Below are positions 1 to 6,627 of a DNA stretch of 8,399 nucleotides, one piece after another; within the stretch, counting starts at the first letter, position 1, and each line of letters begins with the position of its first letter. A program made the translations under genes and the position numbers. Under the pieces are notes generated by a model. It was not told the DNA's origin. It saw only the letters and a list, made by a program, of their open reading frames with translations, and did no database searches. The stretch comes from Acidimicrobiales bacterium. Lineage in GTDB: Bacteria; Actinomycetota; Acidimicrobiia; Acidimicrobiales; RAAP-2. The stretch spans positions 1 to 8,399 of the forward strand of contig JADGOK010000019.1 of assembly GCA_017882985.1 (NCBI GenBank), read 5' to 3'.

Positions 1-1489
1 TCACCTTCACCTTGATGATGGCGCTCACGGTGAGCGTGCCGTTGCACGGGGCGCCGCTGCACGAGATCCTTATCGGCAGCACTTTCGCGTTCTTCGAGAG
101 GGCGACTTTCGTGCTCACGAGCTTGACGATTGGTTGACCCGCGAGCGTCACCGTGGTCGGCGTCGACGAGACGGCGAAGTTGGTGCTGTCGGCGGCCTTG
201 GTCGCGACGACTGAGCATGATCCCGCCGACGACGCGGTCAGCGCGCCGCTCGTGATCGTGCAGCCCGTCGCTGTACCGTCAGCGGCGACGTAGGAGAGCG
301 CTCCAGTGCCCGAGCCGCCGCTCGTCGCAAGCGTCAATGGCGTGCCGAAGGTGCCGGTGACGCTCGTCAGCGTGAGTGCAGCTTGCGCGGTTCCCGCGGC
401 GGCGCTGAACGATACCGACGCGTCGATCCAGCTCGCGCCAGCCGGAGCCGGTCCGCAGTCGGTCGTGGCGTTGGGGTCGTTGCCCGGAAACGGCGTGGCG
501 TTCAGTTCACAAAGGTACATCGTGTACTTGGTGCCGTTCGTGAGTGTCGCGGGCACCGGGACCGTTCCACCGAGTACCGGTGTGAACAGCGTCGAGCCGT
601 CGTAGCAGTTGTTGGAGATGGTGACACCGGCCGCGCTCCCGGCAATGGCCGTGGTGCTGGCGGCGGCAAACCAGTTGACCTTGAGGAACGGGGCGGGCAC
701 GTTGCCGTAGCCTCCCGAACCACACGACGCGGGCGGGGCTGTTGGAGTGGTGCCGAGCGCGACGGCCTGGAACTGTTGGATGGCGTTGCCCCACCAGTGG
801 CCGCTGCTGCCAATCGCGTCACTGATCGTGATGGTGCTGCCGGGAGGGCCCGTCGTCGCGGTCGCCGTAATGGTCGGTGCGCTCGGTGGCGTGGTCTCGC
901 TCGCGTAGGTGAGTAAGTACTCCGCGCCCGCGACCTGCGCTTGCGCGGCCGTCGCGACGGCCAACGCACAGCCGTAGATTCCCGCGTTGATCTGTGCCTG
1001 CGTCGGAGGGCACGCGGCCTTGGCGTCAGACGCCGCGAACGTGGACGGAACCGCGAACGTGGCCACCTCGCACGATCCGGCCGTTCCAGCCGGGCATCCG
1101 GTGTCGGAAGCGCTCGGGGCGAAGGTGCCCAATGCACTGGTGTCGGCCTCGGACGCGAGGACGACGGCCGAGGAACCGAACGCCGCGAAGAGCGACGCTT
1201 CCACCGCGAACGCCGCGCTGGTCGACGTGTTGCAGTCGAGGGTGACGTTCGTGGTGCCGGCGGTGACGCCCACGATCAGGTTGCCCACGACGGTCCCCGA
1301 ACCGGCGGCGACCTTCACGTTGCATGGCGCTGCGGACACGTGCGCGACCGACGCCGCGGACACCGCAGATCCCGGAAGCGCGATGAGACCCGTCGTCAAG
1401 ATGACGACCGTCGCCCCCGGGGCGAGGAAAGAGGCGAGCCGTGTTCGAAACGACCGCCCTCCGTGCTTGCTCACGTGTACGTTCTTCAT
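1..1489 (-). CDS. Secreted Ig-like repeat protein, C-terminus beyond window
   Basis: The frame is open for 496 codons from the ATG at 1489 to the window edge, so the C-terminus is missing. The N-terminus reads as a Sec signal peptide: a basic stretch (K8, R12, R15, R17), a hydrophobic core at about residues 18-38, and a likely cut after AVSA (residue 45). The mature part is rich in Thr, Ser, Ala and Gly and carries many spaced cysteines, as in exported disulfide-bonded proteins. Residues about 370-450 resemble the bacterial Ig-like repeat common in actinobacterial surface proteins (start LTSVTGTFGTPLTL, then GCTITSGALTAS and CSVVATKAADSTNF). The last visible stretch holds a CSGAPCNGTLTV motif typical of a following beta-sandwich. 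The likely place is the cell surface or outside; the binding partner is unknown. The start at 1489 has GAGAGG at 1500-1505, 10 nt upstream. An in-frame ATG at 1507 is possible but has a poorer site. No enzyme motif was recognised. Confidence 0.8.
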   Translation of the reverse strand, partial: MKNVHVSKHGGRSFRTRLASFLAPGATVVILTTGLIALPGSAVSAASVAHVSAAPCNVKVAAGSGTVVGNLIVGVTAGTTNVTLDCNTSTSAAFAVEASLFAAFGSSAVVLASEADTSALGTFAPSASDTGCPAGTAGSCEVATFAVPSTFAASDAKAACPPTQAQINAGIYGCALAVATAAQAQVAGAEYLLTYASETTPPSAPTITATATTGPPGSTITISDAIGSSGHWWGNAIQQFQAVALGTTPTAPPASCGSGGYGNVPAPFLKVNWFAAASTTAIAGSAAGVTISNNCYDGSTLFTPVLGGTVPVPATLTNGTKYTMYLCELNATPFPGNDPNATTDCGPAPAGASWIDASVSFSAAAGTAQAALTLTSVTGTFGTPLTLATSGGSGTGALSYVAADGTATGCTITSGALTASSAGSCSVVATKAADSTNFAVSSTPTTVTLAGQPIVKLVSTKVALSKNAKVLPIRISCSGAPCNGTLTVSAIIKVKV

Positions 1490-1700
1490 CAGCTTTCCGC
1501 CTCTCATTAGCACTACGTTTCGTCTCGACGTTCATTGTCGCCAAAGAGTCCATTCTGACCTTCATCGCAACGAGACACAACACCAATGGTTGAGAAAACT
1601 CTTTGTACAAGAATGTGGCACATTTCCGACGTTCGCGACACCCCACGTTTCCCCATTCCGGAGAACAGTGGCGCCTCGCCTTTGAGCGGCCGATCCCTCG

Positions 1701-2564
1701 CTAGGACGCCTTTTCGATCCTGATGTCGCCCGAGACGGTGGAGATCTTGATGGAGATCAACTCCTCGTCGTCGCGAGGGTCGCCTGATCCGCTCAGATCG
1801 ATGTCAGTGCCCATATCGCCCGACACCGTCTTTCCGTTGACGTCAACGGCAAGGCCGCGCGCCACTTGAACGTGAACGTCACCCGAAACGGCTTTCACCA
1901 CGAGCTGGCCCGGCTGCTCGGCCGTGACAATGACGTCGCCGGACGCACTTACGATCTCGGTCTTCGCCGCTGATCCGAGGCACGCCACGTCGCCTGACGC
2001 GCTTCGACAGCTAAAGTTGTCGCGAACGTGACCCGTTCGCACGTCGCCCGAGGCGGTGCGCACTTCGAGAGCGTCGCACGAATCGGGCGCGACCACGTCA
2101 CCCGAGACGCTCGACACACTCACGTTGCCCATTGATCCGTTGATCGTGGTGTCGCCGGACACGGTCGCGACGTCGAGGGCCGAATCAGGGGGCAGTACGA
2201 CGTAGACGTCGAGGTCGGCGCCGCCGAAATCGAACCAGGACCTCTTCATCTTTAGTGTCGGCCCGTGAGGTCGGGTACCTCGGTCGCCGTTCTGTGTGTG
2301 GATCTCCACCTCGTTTCGCTTCTCGTCGAAAATGATCGACGCTTCGTCGAGGAGATGAGCGAAATTGGCTGAGGAGGTACCGAGCGTTATCTCGAGCTTG
2401 TTGCCCGGTACCGATCGAACGACGACGTCACCACTGCGCGTAAAGATCTTCGCTCGGATCGGTCCGCTCGGGGAGTAGGACTCCGTCCTTTCGAATTCGG
2501 AACGACCACGCGTCGACGCGCCCTCGTTCTTGGGGAAGGACTCCGCGTTGTTTTCGTTGACCAT
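1701..2564 (-). CDS. DUF4097-family beta-solenoid protein (SGD repeats)
   Basis: This 287-residue protein has no signal peptide or membrane segment, so it is probably cytoplasmic. It belongs to the DUF4097 family, whose biochemical role is not established. Residues 1-34 are polar and probably disordered. From about 36 the chain is beta-strand-rich, with RSGD at 43-46 and an SGD ladder starting at 136, 154, 172, 190, 208, 227, 248 and 278. The first five are exactly 18 residues apart, which fits a stacked beta-helix. A segment at about 95-118 (KMKRSWFDFGGAD) interrupts the two parts. The ATG at 2564 was chosen because AAGGAAG lies just upstream. The frame stays open back to 2888, but that stretch looks unlike the family and overlaps the preceding gene. 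It follows the RHH gene by 227 nt on the same strand and is probably co-transcribed with it. Family assignment is firm; function is unknown. Confidence 0.85.
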   Translation of the reverse strand: MVNENNAESFPKNEGASTRGRSEFERTESYSPSGPIRAKIFTRSGDVVVRSVPGNKLEITLGTSSANFAHLLDEASIIFDEKRNEVEIHTQNGDRGTRPHGPTLKMKRSWFDFGGADLDVYVVLPPDSALDVATVSGDTTINGSMGNVSVSSVSGDVVAPDSCDALEVRTASGDVRTGHVRDNFSCRSASGDVACLGSAAKTEIVSASGDVIVTAEQPGQLVVKAVSGDVHVQVARGLAVDVNGKTVSGDMGTDIDLSGSGDPRDDEELISIKISTVSGDIRIEKAS

Positions 2565-2569
2565 CTCTT

Positions 2570-2576
2570 CTTCCTT
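2570..2576 (-). promoter_or_regulatory. Ribosome binding site of the DUF4097 gene
   Basis: AAGGAAG on the minus strand ends 5 nt before the ATG at 2564. It is the main reason for choosing this start over longer versions of the same open frame. It shows that this second gene of the unit has its own Shine-Dalgarno site, unlike the gene before it. Confidence 0.7.
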
Positions 2577-2791
2577 TCGATGAAAACTGACGACTACTTT
2601 TCTGGCAATCCTCACTGGCAGGTGGATCAGCTGACCTATTGGCGACAGCGTGAGCTCGTGCGGCGAGTGACGTTCACCGCCGCAGGTCTCGAAATTCAAG
2701 GTCTCACGACGGACCCGGCGGTACGAGTCGCGACGAGCATCATTCGCTGTGAGCAGTCGTAGGTAGGTCACGGCGCCCCAACTTCCATGAC

Positions 2792-3247
2792 TTAGGCGCG
2801 ACCCTTGCCGCGCAGTTGACGTCGTCCCGAGACGAAGGTGCCAGAAGGATCGCTGCGCACCGTTCGCTCGAGGGAGCGCACGATCCATGAATTCACCGAC
2901 GATCCGACGTCCGTCGCCAGGTGCTCGATGCTCTCCTTGAGGTCATCGCTCAGTCGAAGGGCGATGCGTGCGGAGTAGTCGCTCGGTGTGGCGTTCTCGT
3001 CGGCACTGACGGTCGACAACCGGGAAAGGTGAACCTCGTCACCTTCGTATTCCAGTCGCAATGGCGCACCGTCATTGACGTTGAACTCTTGAACCAGGAG
3101 ATTCAGGGATTCCAGCAGGTGCTTCTGCAGAGCCGGTTCGACGGCGGCGCCGATACGTTCGACGATCGTTGCGGTCTGCGAATCGGCCAGTACGGCAAGG
3201 TTTTTGAAGTCCTGACGGATACTCTCGACGAAGTCTGATATCAACAT
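2792..3247 (-). CDS. RHH DNA-binding protein (HicB-antitoxin-like), partner of DUF4097
   Basis: The protein has 151 residues. Residues about 93-131 form a ribbon-helix-helix domain: a beta strand ARIALRL, helix SDDLKESIEHLATD, turn VGSSVN, and helix SWIVRSLERTV. This matches the C-terminal part of proteins commonly labelled 'HicB family antitoxin' in actinobacteria. Residues 1-58 are predicted helical, and 63-77 look like a small beta segment. The tail is basic (GRRQLRGKGR). No HicA-like toxin is adjacent; the downstream neighbour is instead a DUF4097 gene, a pairing often met in actinobacteria. I infer a dimeric autoregulator that binds the inverted repeat at 3236-3276 over its own start. 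The ATG at 3247 has no Shine-Dalgarno site but sits 7 nt after a -10 box, so the message is probably leaderless. The toxin-antitoxin label is doubtful. The DNA-binding role is likely but unproven. Confidence 0.8.
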   Translation of the reverse strand: MLISDFVESIRQDFKNLAVLADSQTATIVERIGAAVEPALQKHLLESLNLLVQEFNVNDGAPLRLEYEGDEVHLSRLSTVSADENATPSDYSARIALRLSDDLKESIEHLATDVGSSVNSWIVRSLERTVRSDPSGTFVSGRRQLRGKGRA

Positions 3248-3276
3248 GATGCGAATCTAACATCATCTTGATATCA
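3236..3276. repeat. 16-bp inverted repeat, probable RHH operator
   Basis: Left arm TGATATCAACATGATG (3236-3251) and right arm CATCATCTTGATATCA (3261-3276) pair at 15 of 16 positions around a 9-nt spacer. Each arm contains the 8-bp palindrome TGATATCA (3236-3243 and 3269-3276), with centres 33 bp apart, about three helical turns. That would place two bound dimers on the same face of the DNA. One arm fills the -35/-10 spacer and the other covers the start codon and first codons of the RHH gene. Confidence 0.75.
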
Positions 3277-3283
3277 CTGTCAA
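3255..3283 (-). promoter_or_regulatory. Promoter of the RHH-DUF4097 unit, leaderless
   Basis: On the minus strand a perfect -35 TTGACA (3283-3278) is followed by 17 nt and a -10 TTAGAT (3260-3255). Seven nucleotides later comes the A of the ATG at 3247, the expected +1. The transcript would thus begin at or next to the start codon. The 17-nt spacer contains one full arm of the inverted repeat, so a bound repressor would block polymerase directly. Confidence 0.75.
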
Positions 3284-3384
3284 GTTCTCAATCCATGGCT
3301 GTCGCTGGATCGTTGGGACCCCCGGATCGTCGCGCGACGGTCGGAGGTTCAGTCGACGAAAGGCAGTTCGGGTGTAGCTGGTTC

Positions 3385-4899
3385 TCAGTCAAAGGCGATG
3401 CGGGGGGATCCCTCGAGGGCCTCCGGGAGCACGTCGAGGCCCGGCCGTGCGTGTGTCCCCTTGGCGCCGATCAATACGGCGATCACGACGCCGGCCATTG
3501 CCACGAGTCCAACACTGAATTCGAACGCGGTCGTGTAGCCGTGCACGGCGCCCACCCGCAACGTTGCGGGCGTGACGAGGCGCGTCGAGAGGTACGCGGC
3601 GGTGGCGGATGCCGCGACGGTGTTCAAGAACGCGGTGCCGAGCGCACCTCCGATCTGCTGCGTGGTGTTGACGAGCGCGCTCGCGACGCCGGCGTGTTCT
3701 GGATCCACGCCCGACAAGGAAGTGCTGTTCATTGGCACGAACGTGAGACCCATGCCGACACTGATGAGAATCTCGGGAAGCAGGACGTGCGCCACGTAGG
3801 TGCTGTCGACGCCGAGACGGGTGAACCACGCCAACCCGAACGTTGCGATGGACAGACCGGCGACCATCAGATTGCGCGGTCCGACGCGAGGCAGAAGCCG
3901 GCTCGAGACGCTCGCGCCGAGGATGATGCCGCCCGAGAACGGCAGGAAGGCGAATCCAGTACGCAGTGCGCTGTAGTGCAGGGTGCCCTGGAGGAAGTAG
4001 GTCAGAAAGAGGAACGTACCGAGCATCGCGCAGCCGACCAGAAGTGACGCGAGAAAGGCGCCACCACGATTGCGGTCGAGCACGACCCGCAGTGGCAACA
4101 ACGGGTGCGTTGATCGCAGTTCAATCACCACGAACGCACTGAGCATGACCGCGGCGCCGCCGAGCAGAGAAAGCGTGAACAGTGATCCCCATCCGTGCGA
4201 GGCGACCATCGTGAATCCGTAGACGAGCAAGAACAGCCCCCCCGTCGACGTGATCGCGCCGGGGAGGTCGTAGCTCACCCGGGTGTCAGCCCGACTCTCC
4301 TTGATGACGCGCGACGCGGCGATCGCCGCCACCGCCGCGATCGGCACGTTGATCAGCAGCGTCCAACGCCACGACGCGAACTGGGTCAAGAAGCCGCCAA
4401 GAACGAGTCCGACCGCGGCGCCACTGCCCGCGATGGCTCCGTAGACGCCAAAGGCGCGAGCTCGCTCGTGGGGCTCGGTGAACGTGACCGTGAGCAGCGA
4501 GAGTGCGGCCGGGGCCATCAACGCGGCAAAGCCTCCCTGGAGCGCTCGCGCGCCAAAGAGCATTGCCGAACTCTGCGCCAGTCCGCCGACGGCCGACGCC
4601 GCCCCGAAGCCCAACAGCCCTACGATGAACATCCGGCGACGACCCCAGAGGTCGGCGATCCGTCCACCGAGCAGCAACAGGCTGCCAAAGGCCAAGGTGT
4701 AGGCGCTCATGACCCACTGGCGATTGGCGATCGAGATGTGCAATGCGTGCTGGGCCGACGGGAGGGCGACGACCACGACGGACGCGTCCAGCACGATCAT
4801 CAGTTGGGCGATACCAATAATGGCGAGCGACCAATACCGTTTTGGGTCGGCGGAGGGACCTTGTGTGGGTGCCGTGGCGTCGAGTGCGTCTATTTTCAT
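3385..4899 (-). CDS. MFS multidrug exporter, DHA2 family (14 TM)
   Basis: This 504-residue membrane protein has the length and hydrophobic pattern of the 14-helix DHA2 (EmrB/QacA-like) proton-driven drug exporters. Helix 1 carries the family motif LDASVVVVALP (37-47) with the characteristic Asp38. The helix 2-3 loop has motif A, GGRIADLWGRRR (78-89). Later come the antiporter-type stretch YGAIAGSGAAVGLVLGG and the segment RWTLLINVP before the central part of the protein. It would act in the cytoplasmic membrane and expel toxic or hydrophobic compounds; the substrate cannot be read from the sequence. The start at 4899 is preferred because GGAG ends 6 nt before it. An in-frame ATG at 4911 would add four residues but has no good ribosome site. 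It is divergent from a TetR repressor gene and is almost certainly controlled by it. No clear terminator is seen after the stop. Confidence 0.92.
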   Translation of the reverse strand: MKIDALDATAPTQGPSADPKRYWSLAIIGIAQLMIVLDASVVVVALPSAQHALHISIANRQWVMSAYTLAFGSLLLLGGRIADLWGRRRMFIVGLLGFGAASAVGGLAQSSAMLFGARALQGGFAALMAPAALSLLTVTFTEPHERARAFGVYGAIAGSGAAVGLVLGGFLTQFASWRWTLLINVPIAAVAAIAASRVIKESRADTRVSYDLPGAITSTGGLFLLVYGFTMVASHGWGSLFTLSLLGGAAVMLSAFVVIELRSTHPLLPLRVVLDRNRGGAFLASLLVGCAMLGTFLFLTYFLQGTLHYSALRTGFAFLPFSGGIILGASVSSRLLPRVGPRNLMVAGLSIATFGLAWFTRLGVDSTYVAHVLLPEILISVGMGLTFVPMNSTSLSGVDPEHAGVASALVNTTQQIGGALGTAFLNTVAASATAAYLSTRLVTPATLRVGAVHGYTTAFEFSVGLVAMAGVVIAVLIGAKGTHARPGLDVLPEALEGSPRIAFD

Positions 4900-4905
4900 T
4901 CGAAT

Positions 4906-4909
4906 CTCC
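4906..4909 (-). promoter_or_regulatory. Ribosome binding site deciding the exporter start
   Basis: GGAG on the minus strand lies 6 nt before the ATG at 4899. It overlaps the alternative ATG at 4911, which itself has only a weak GAA-containing upstream stretch. The later start is therefore preferred. Confidence 0.6.
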
Positions 4910-4992
4910 ATTTCAGAAATCGGTTACCAGAAAGCGATTTGCGGTCATAGTGGTTTCAAACCTGCGTAATATGGACTTAGGAGCGCTTTAAG

Positions 4993-5040
4993 CGGAACGT
5001 TAGTTCCGTTATTTCAAACTATAGTAACGAGCGTTCCGTT
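4993..5040. promoter_or_regulatory. Two tandem TetR-type operators
   Basis: O1 (4993-5010) contains a perfect inverted repeat CGGAAC-GTTA-GTTCCG and ends in TT. O2 (5023-5040) contains AACG-AG-CGTT and ends in the same GTTCCGTT as O1. Aligned, the two 18-mers agree at 13 positions, and their centres are 30 bp apart. O2 fills the spacer of the exporter promoter; O1 lies just downstream of its predicted start point. This is the arrangement expected for repression by the adjacent TetR protein. Confidence 0.75.
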
Positions 5041-5046
5041 TGTCAA
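5018..5046 (-). promoter_or_regulatory. Promoter of the MFS exporter
   Basis: On the minus strand a perfect -35 TTGACA (5046-5041) is followed by a 17-nt spacer and a -10 TATAGT (5023-5018). The expected start is near 5011, giving a leader of about 112 nt before the ATG at 4899. The spacer is occupied by operator O2. Confidence 0.75.
5020..5025 (+). promoter_or_regulatory. Possible -10 box of the TetR gene
   Basis: The 8-bp palindrome ACTATAGT (5018-5025) also reads TATAGT on the plus strand, giving a possible -10 for the repressor with a start near 5032 inside operator O2. The -35 region at about 4996-5003 is poor and lies in O1. If used, both divergent promoters share the same -10 DNA and the same operators. 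Confidence 0.35.
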
Positions 5047-5054
5047 CTTCCCGT

Positions 5055-5060
5055 GGAGGA
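5055..5060 (+). promoter_or_regulatory. Ribosome binding site deciding the TetR start
   Basis: GGAGGA lies 7 nt before the GTG at 5068, a near-ideal site. An earlier in-frame GTG at 5053 overlaps this site and has no site of its own, so it is rejected. Confidence 0.75.
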
Positions 5061-5067
5061 ATTTTTC

Positions 5068-5724
5068 GTGACCGCAACCAAGGGCCCGCTCGTGGACGCG
5101 AACGAACACAATTTGAACGGGACGGACACGTCGAGCGATGCTCGCGAGGCGTCCGCGACTCGACCGATGCGCGCGGACGCCGCGAGGAACCACGAGAAGA
5201 TCCTCGTCGCCGCCGAAGAGACTTTCGCGCTCGAGGGGGTGTTGGTGCCGATCGACGCCATCGCCGAGCGAGCCGGCGTCGGCATTGGAACCTTGTATCG
5301 GCATTTCCCGACGAAGGAGGCCCTCTACGAGGCCATCGTCATGACGCGAGTGACCCAGCTCATCGACACGGCACGTCACTTTGACCACAGCGCGGACCCG
5401 GGTCAGGCGCTCTTTGAATTCCTTCGCGAGTTTGCCCGTCAGGCCGCGGAGAAGCGCGACCTCTTCGAAGCGTTGAACCAAGCCGGAATCGACGTCAAAT
5501 CGCAATTCTCCGATCTTCTTGGTGAACTGATGAAGGCCGTGGACGTTCTAAGAGAACGGGCCGTGAAGCGCGGCGCGATAAAGGACGACGTCTCCACGAC
5601 CGACATCCTCGCGCTGATCAGCGGCAGTTGCAACGCCGCGGGTCATAACGGCTTTGATCACGACGGACTCCAGCGCCTTATCGACATCGTGATCGCCGGT
5701 ATTCGCGAGCCCGCCGAGCGCTAG
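5068..5724 (+). CDS. TetR/AcrR-family repressor of the divergent exporter
   Basis: The protein has 218 residues and starts at GTG. An unusually long polar N-terminal arm (1-34) precedes the TetR DNA-binding domain. That domain has helix 1 (HEKILVAAEETFALEG, 42-57) and the helix-turn-helix at about 62-81, containing IDAIAERAGVGIGTLYRHF, which is close to the family consensus. The recognition-helix end TLYRHFPTKEALY (75-87) is clear. Residues from about 92 form the all-helical ligand-binding and dimerisation part, which is variable and gives no hint of the ligand. Its gene is divergent from the DHA2 exporter, with two operators between, so it very probably represses the exporter and itself and is released by a toxic compound. 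A shorter start at ATG 5167 (Met34) would match the usual family length, but it lacks a ribosome site. Confidence 0.92.
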   Translation: MTATKGPLVDANEHNLNGTDTSSDAREASATRPMRADAARNHEKILVAAEETFALEGVLVPIDAIAERAGVGIGTLYRHFPTKEALYEAIVMTRVTQLIDTARHFDHSADPGQALFEFLREFARQAAEKRDLFEALNQAGIDVKSQFSDLLGELMKAVDVLRERAVKRGAIKDDVSTTDILALISGSCNAAGHNGFDHDGLQRLIDIVIAGIREPAER

Positions 5725-5732
5725 CCGAGAGT

Positions 5733-5763
5733 CGATCGCGAGCTCGCCACCGCTTCGCGATCG
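5733..5763 (+). terminator. Stem-loop after the TetR gene, possible terminator
   Basis: CGATCGCGA (5733-5741) and TCGCGATCG (5755-5763) form a perfect 9-bp stem around a 13-nt loop, beginning 9 nt after the TetR stop. No T-run follows. Actinobacterial terminators often lack one, so the role is plausible but not certain. Each arm is also partly self-complementary, so a protein-binding site is an alternative. Confidence 0.45.
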
Positions 5764-5787
5764 CGTGGCGCCCTATCGCTTCGAACC

Positions 5788-5817
5788 TTGCGCTCACTTC
5801 TCCAGCTCACGTAACCT
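5788..5817 (+). promoter_or_regulatory. Possible promoter of the first methyltransferase
   Basis: TTGCGC (5788-5793), 18 nt, then TAACCT (5812-5817), which fits the TAnnnT form. The ATG at 5827 begins 10 nt after the box, so the transcript would have a leader of three nucleotides or fewer. The only purine run before the ATG (AAGGG) is too close to act as a normal ribosome site, which supports this reading. Confidence 0.45.
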
Positions 5818-5826
5818 CCAAGGGTC

Positions 5827-6627
5827 ATGTCAGACCGATACACCCACGGCCACCACGAATCGGTCCTGCGAAGTCATCTTCGTAGGACGCCAGAGAATTC
5901 TGCGTCCTTCCTTCTCGCGCACCTTTCACCCGGACTTGCCCTGCTGGACGTCGGGTGCGGGCCGGGCAACATCACTGCCGGTCTCGCCGAGCGTCTCGTT
6001 GGCGGATCGGTTATCGGCATCGACAGGTCCGAAGAAGTCATTGCCAGGGCCCGAGAACAGTACCCCACCTCACCTCCGCGCGACGTCACCTTTCGCGTCG
6101 GAGACGTCTACGAGTTGGACTTTCCTGACGAGAGCTTCGACATCGTGTACGCGCATCAGGTGTTGCAGCATCTGGTGCGTCCGATTGAGGCGTTGAAGGA
6201 GATGAGACGAGTCCTGCGACCTGATGGATTGTTGGCGGTGCGCGACGCGGACTTTGGCGGCTTCGTGTGGGCACCGCGAAATCCATTGCTCGATCGATGG
6301 CTGGATCTCTATCATCAACTCACCCGTCGTAACGGCGCCGAGGCGGACGCCGGAAGAATGCTGAAGGGATGGGTTCAGGCCGCGGGATTCCAGAATCTCA
6401 CGGTGACGTCGTCGACGTGGACCTACGAGTCAGCTGACGAACGAGACTGGTGGGGCGGCCTGTGGTCTGACCGCCTTCTGCATAGCGACATCGCCCAGCA
6501 GTTCGTTGAGTCCGGACTGGCGACGAGGTCAGAACTCGAGGAGATCTCGAGTGCGTTCCGCCAATGGGGCGAGCAACCGGACGGCGTCTTCCTCCTGCTC
6601 CACGGCGAAGTCCTGGCCCGGAAATAG
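5827..6627 (+). CDS. Class I SAM-dependent methyltransferase (UbiE-like)
   Basis: This 266-residue enzyme has a Rossmann-type SAM-binding fold. Motif I is LLDVGCGPG (39-47). The acidic residue at the end of strand 2 is Asp66 in VIGIDRS. GDVYELDF (92-99) supplies the adenine-contact Asp93, and SFDIVYAHQVLQHL (103-116) is motif IV with the post-motif helix. EMRRVLRPDG follows as motif VI. The N-terminus YTHGHHESVLRSH and the C-terminal part rich in Trp (SADERDWWGGLWSDRLL) recur in a broad bacterial and fungal group of UbiE/COQ5-like methyltransferases acting on small molecules. The substrate is unknown; a quinone role is not supported because no quinone gene is near. It is a cytosolic protein, apparently a single-gene unit following a possible terminator. 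Class is certain, substrate is not. Confidence 0.9.
   Translation: MSDRYTHGHHESVLRSHLRRTPENSASFLLAHLSPGLALLDVGCGPGNITAGLAERLVGGSVIGIDRSEEVIARAREQYPTSPPRDVTFRVGDVYELDFPDESFDIVYAHQVLQHLVRPIEALKEMRRVLRPDGLLAVRDADFGGFVWAPRNPLLDRWLDLYHQLTRRNGAEADAGRMLKGWVQAAGFQNLTVTSSTWTYESADERDWWGGLWSDRLLHSDIAQQFVESGLATRSELEEISSAFRQWGEQPDGVFLLLHGEVLARK

Noticed and set aside
502..1137. 211-codon minus-strand frame within the secreted protein gene.
   Set aside because: Arg/Pro/Ser-rich shadow; the overlapping minus-strand frame with the signal peptide is open over the full 1489 nt.
1603..1610. TTGTACAA palindrome in the 211-nt space upstream of the secreted protein gene.
   Set aside because: Eight bases only, no second copy nearby, and no promoter clearly linked to it.
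2580..2762. 60-residue plus-strand frame in the gap between the RHH and DUF4097 genes.
   Set aside because: No ribosome site, no recognisable motif, and antisense to the transcribed unit.
2565..2888. N-terminal extension of the DUF4097 gene: its frame is open back to 2888.
   Set aside because: The extra 108 residues are unlike the family, overlap the RHH gene, and a good ribosome site lies right before the ATG at 2564.
3325..3342. Palindrome CGTCGCGCGACG and flanking stem after the exporter stop as a terminator.
   Set aside because: On the transcribed strand the longer stem contains an A-C mismatch, leaving four base pairs around the loop, and no T-run follows.
3268..4047. Long plus-strand frame (259 codons) opposite the exporter gene.
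   Set aside because: Composition is Arg/Gly/Asp/Glu-rich with no hydrophobic core, as expected for the shadow of a GC-rich membrane-protein gene.
4195..4950. Another long plus-strand frame (251 codons) opposite the exporter.
   Set aside because: Same low-complexity charged composition; the opposite strand is a clear 14-TM exporter.
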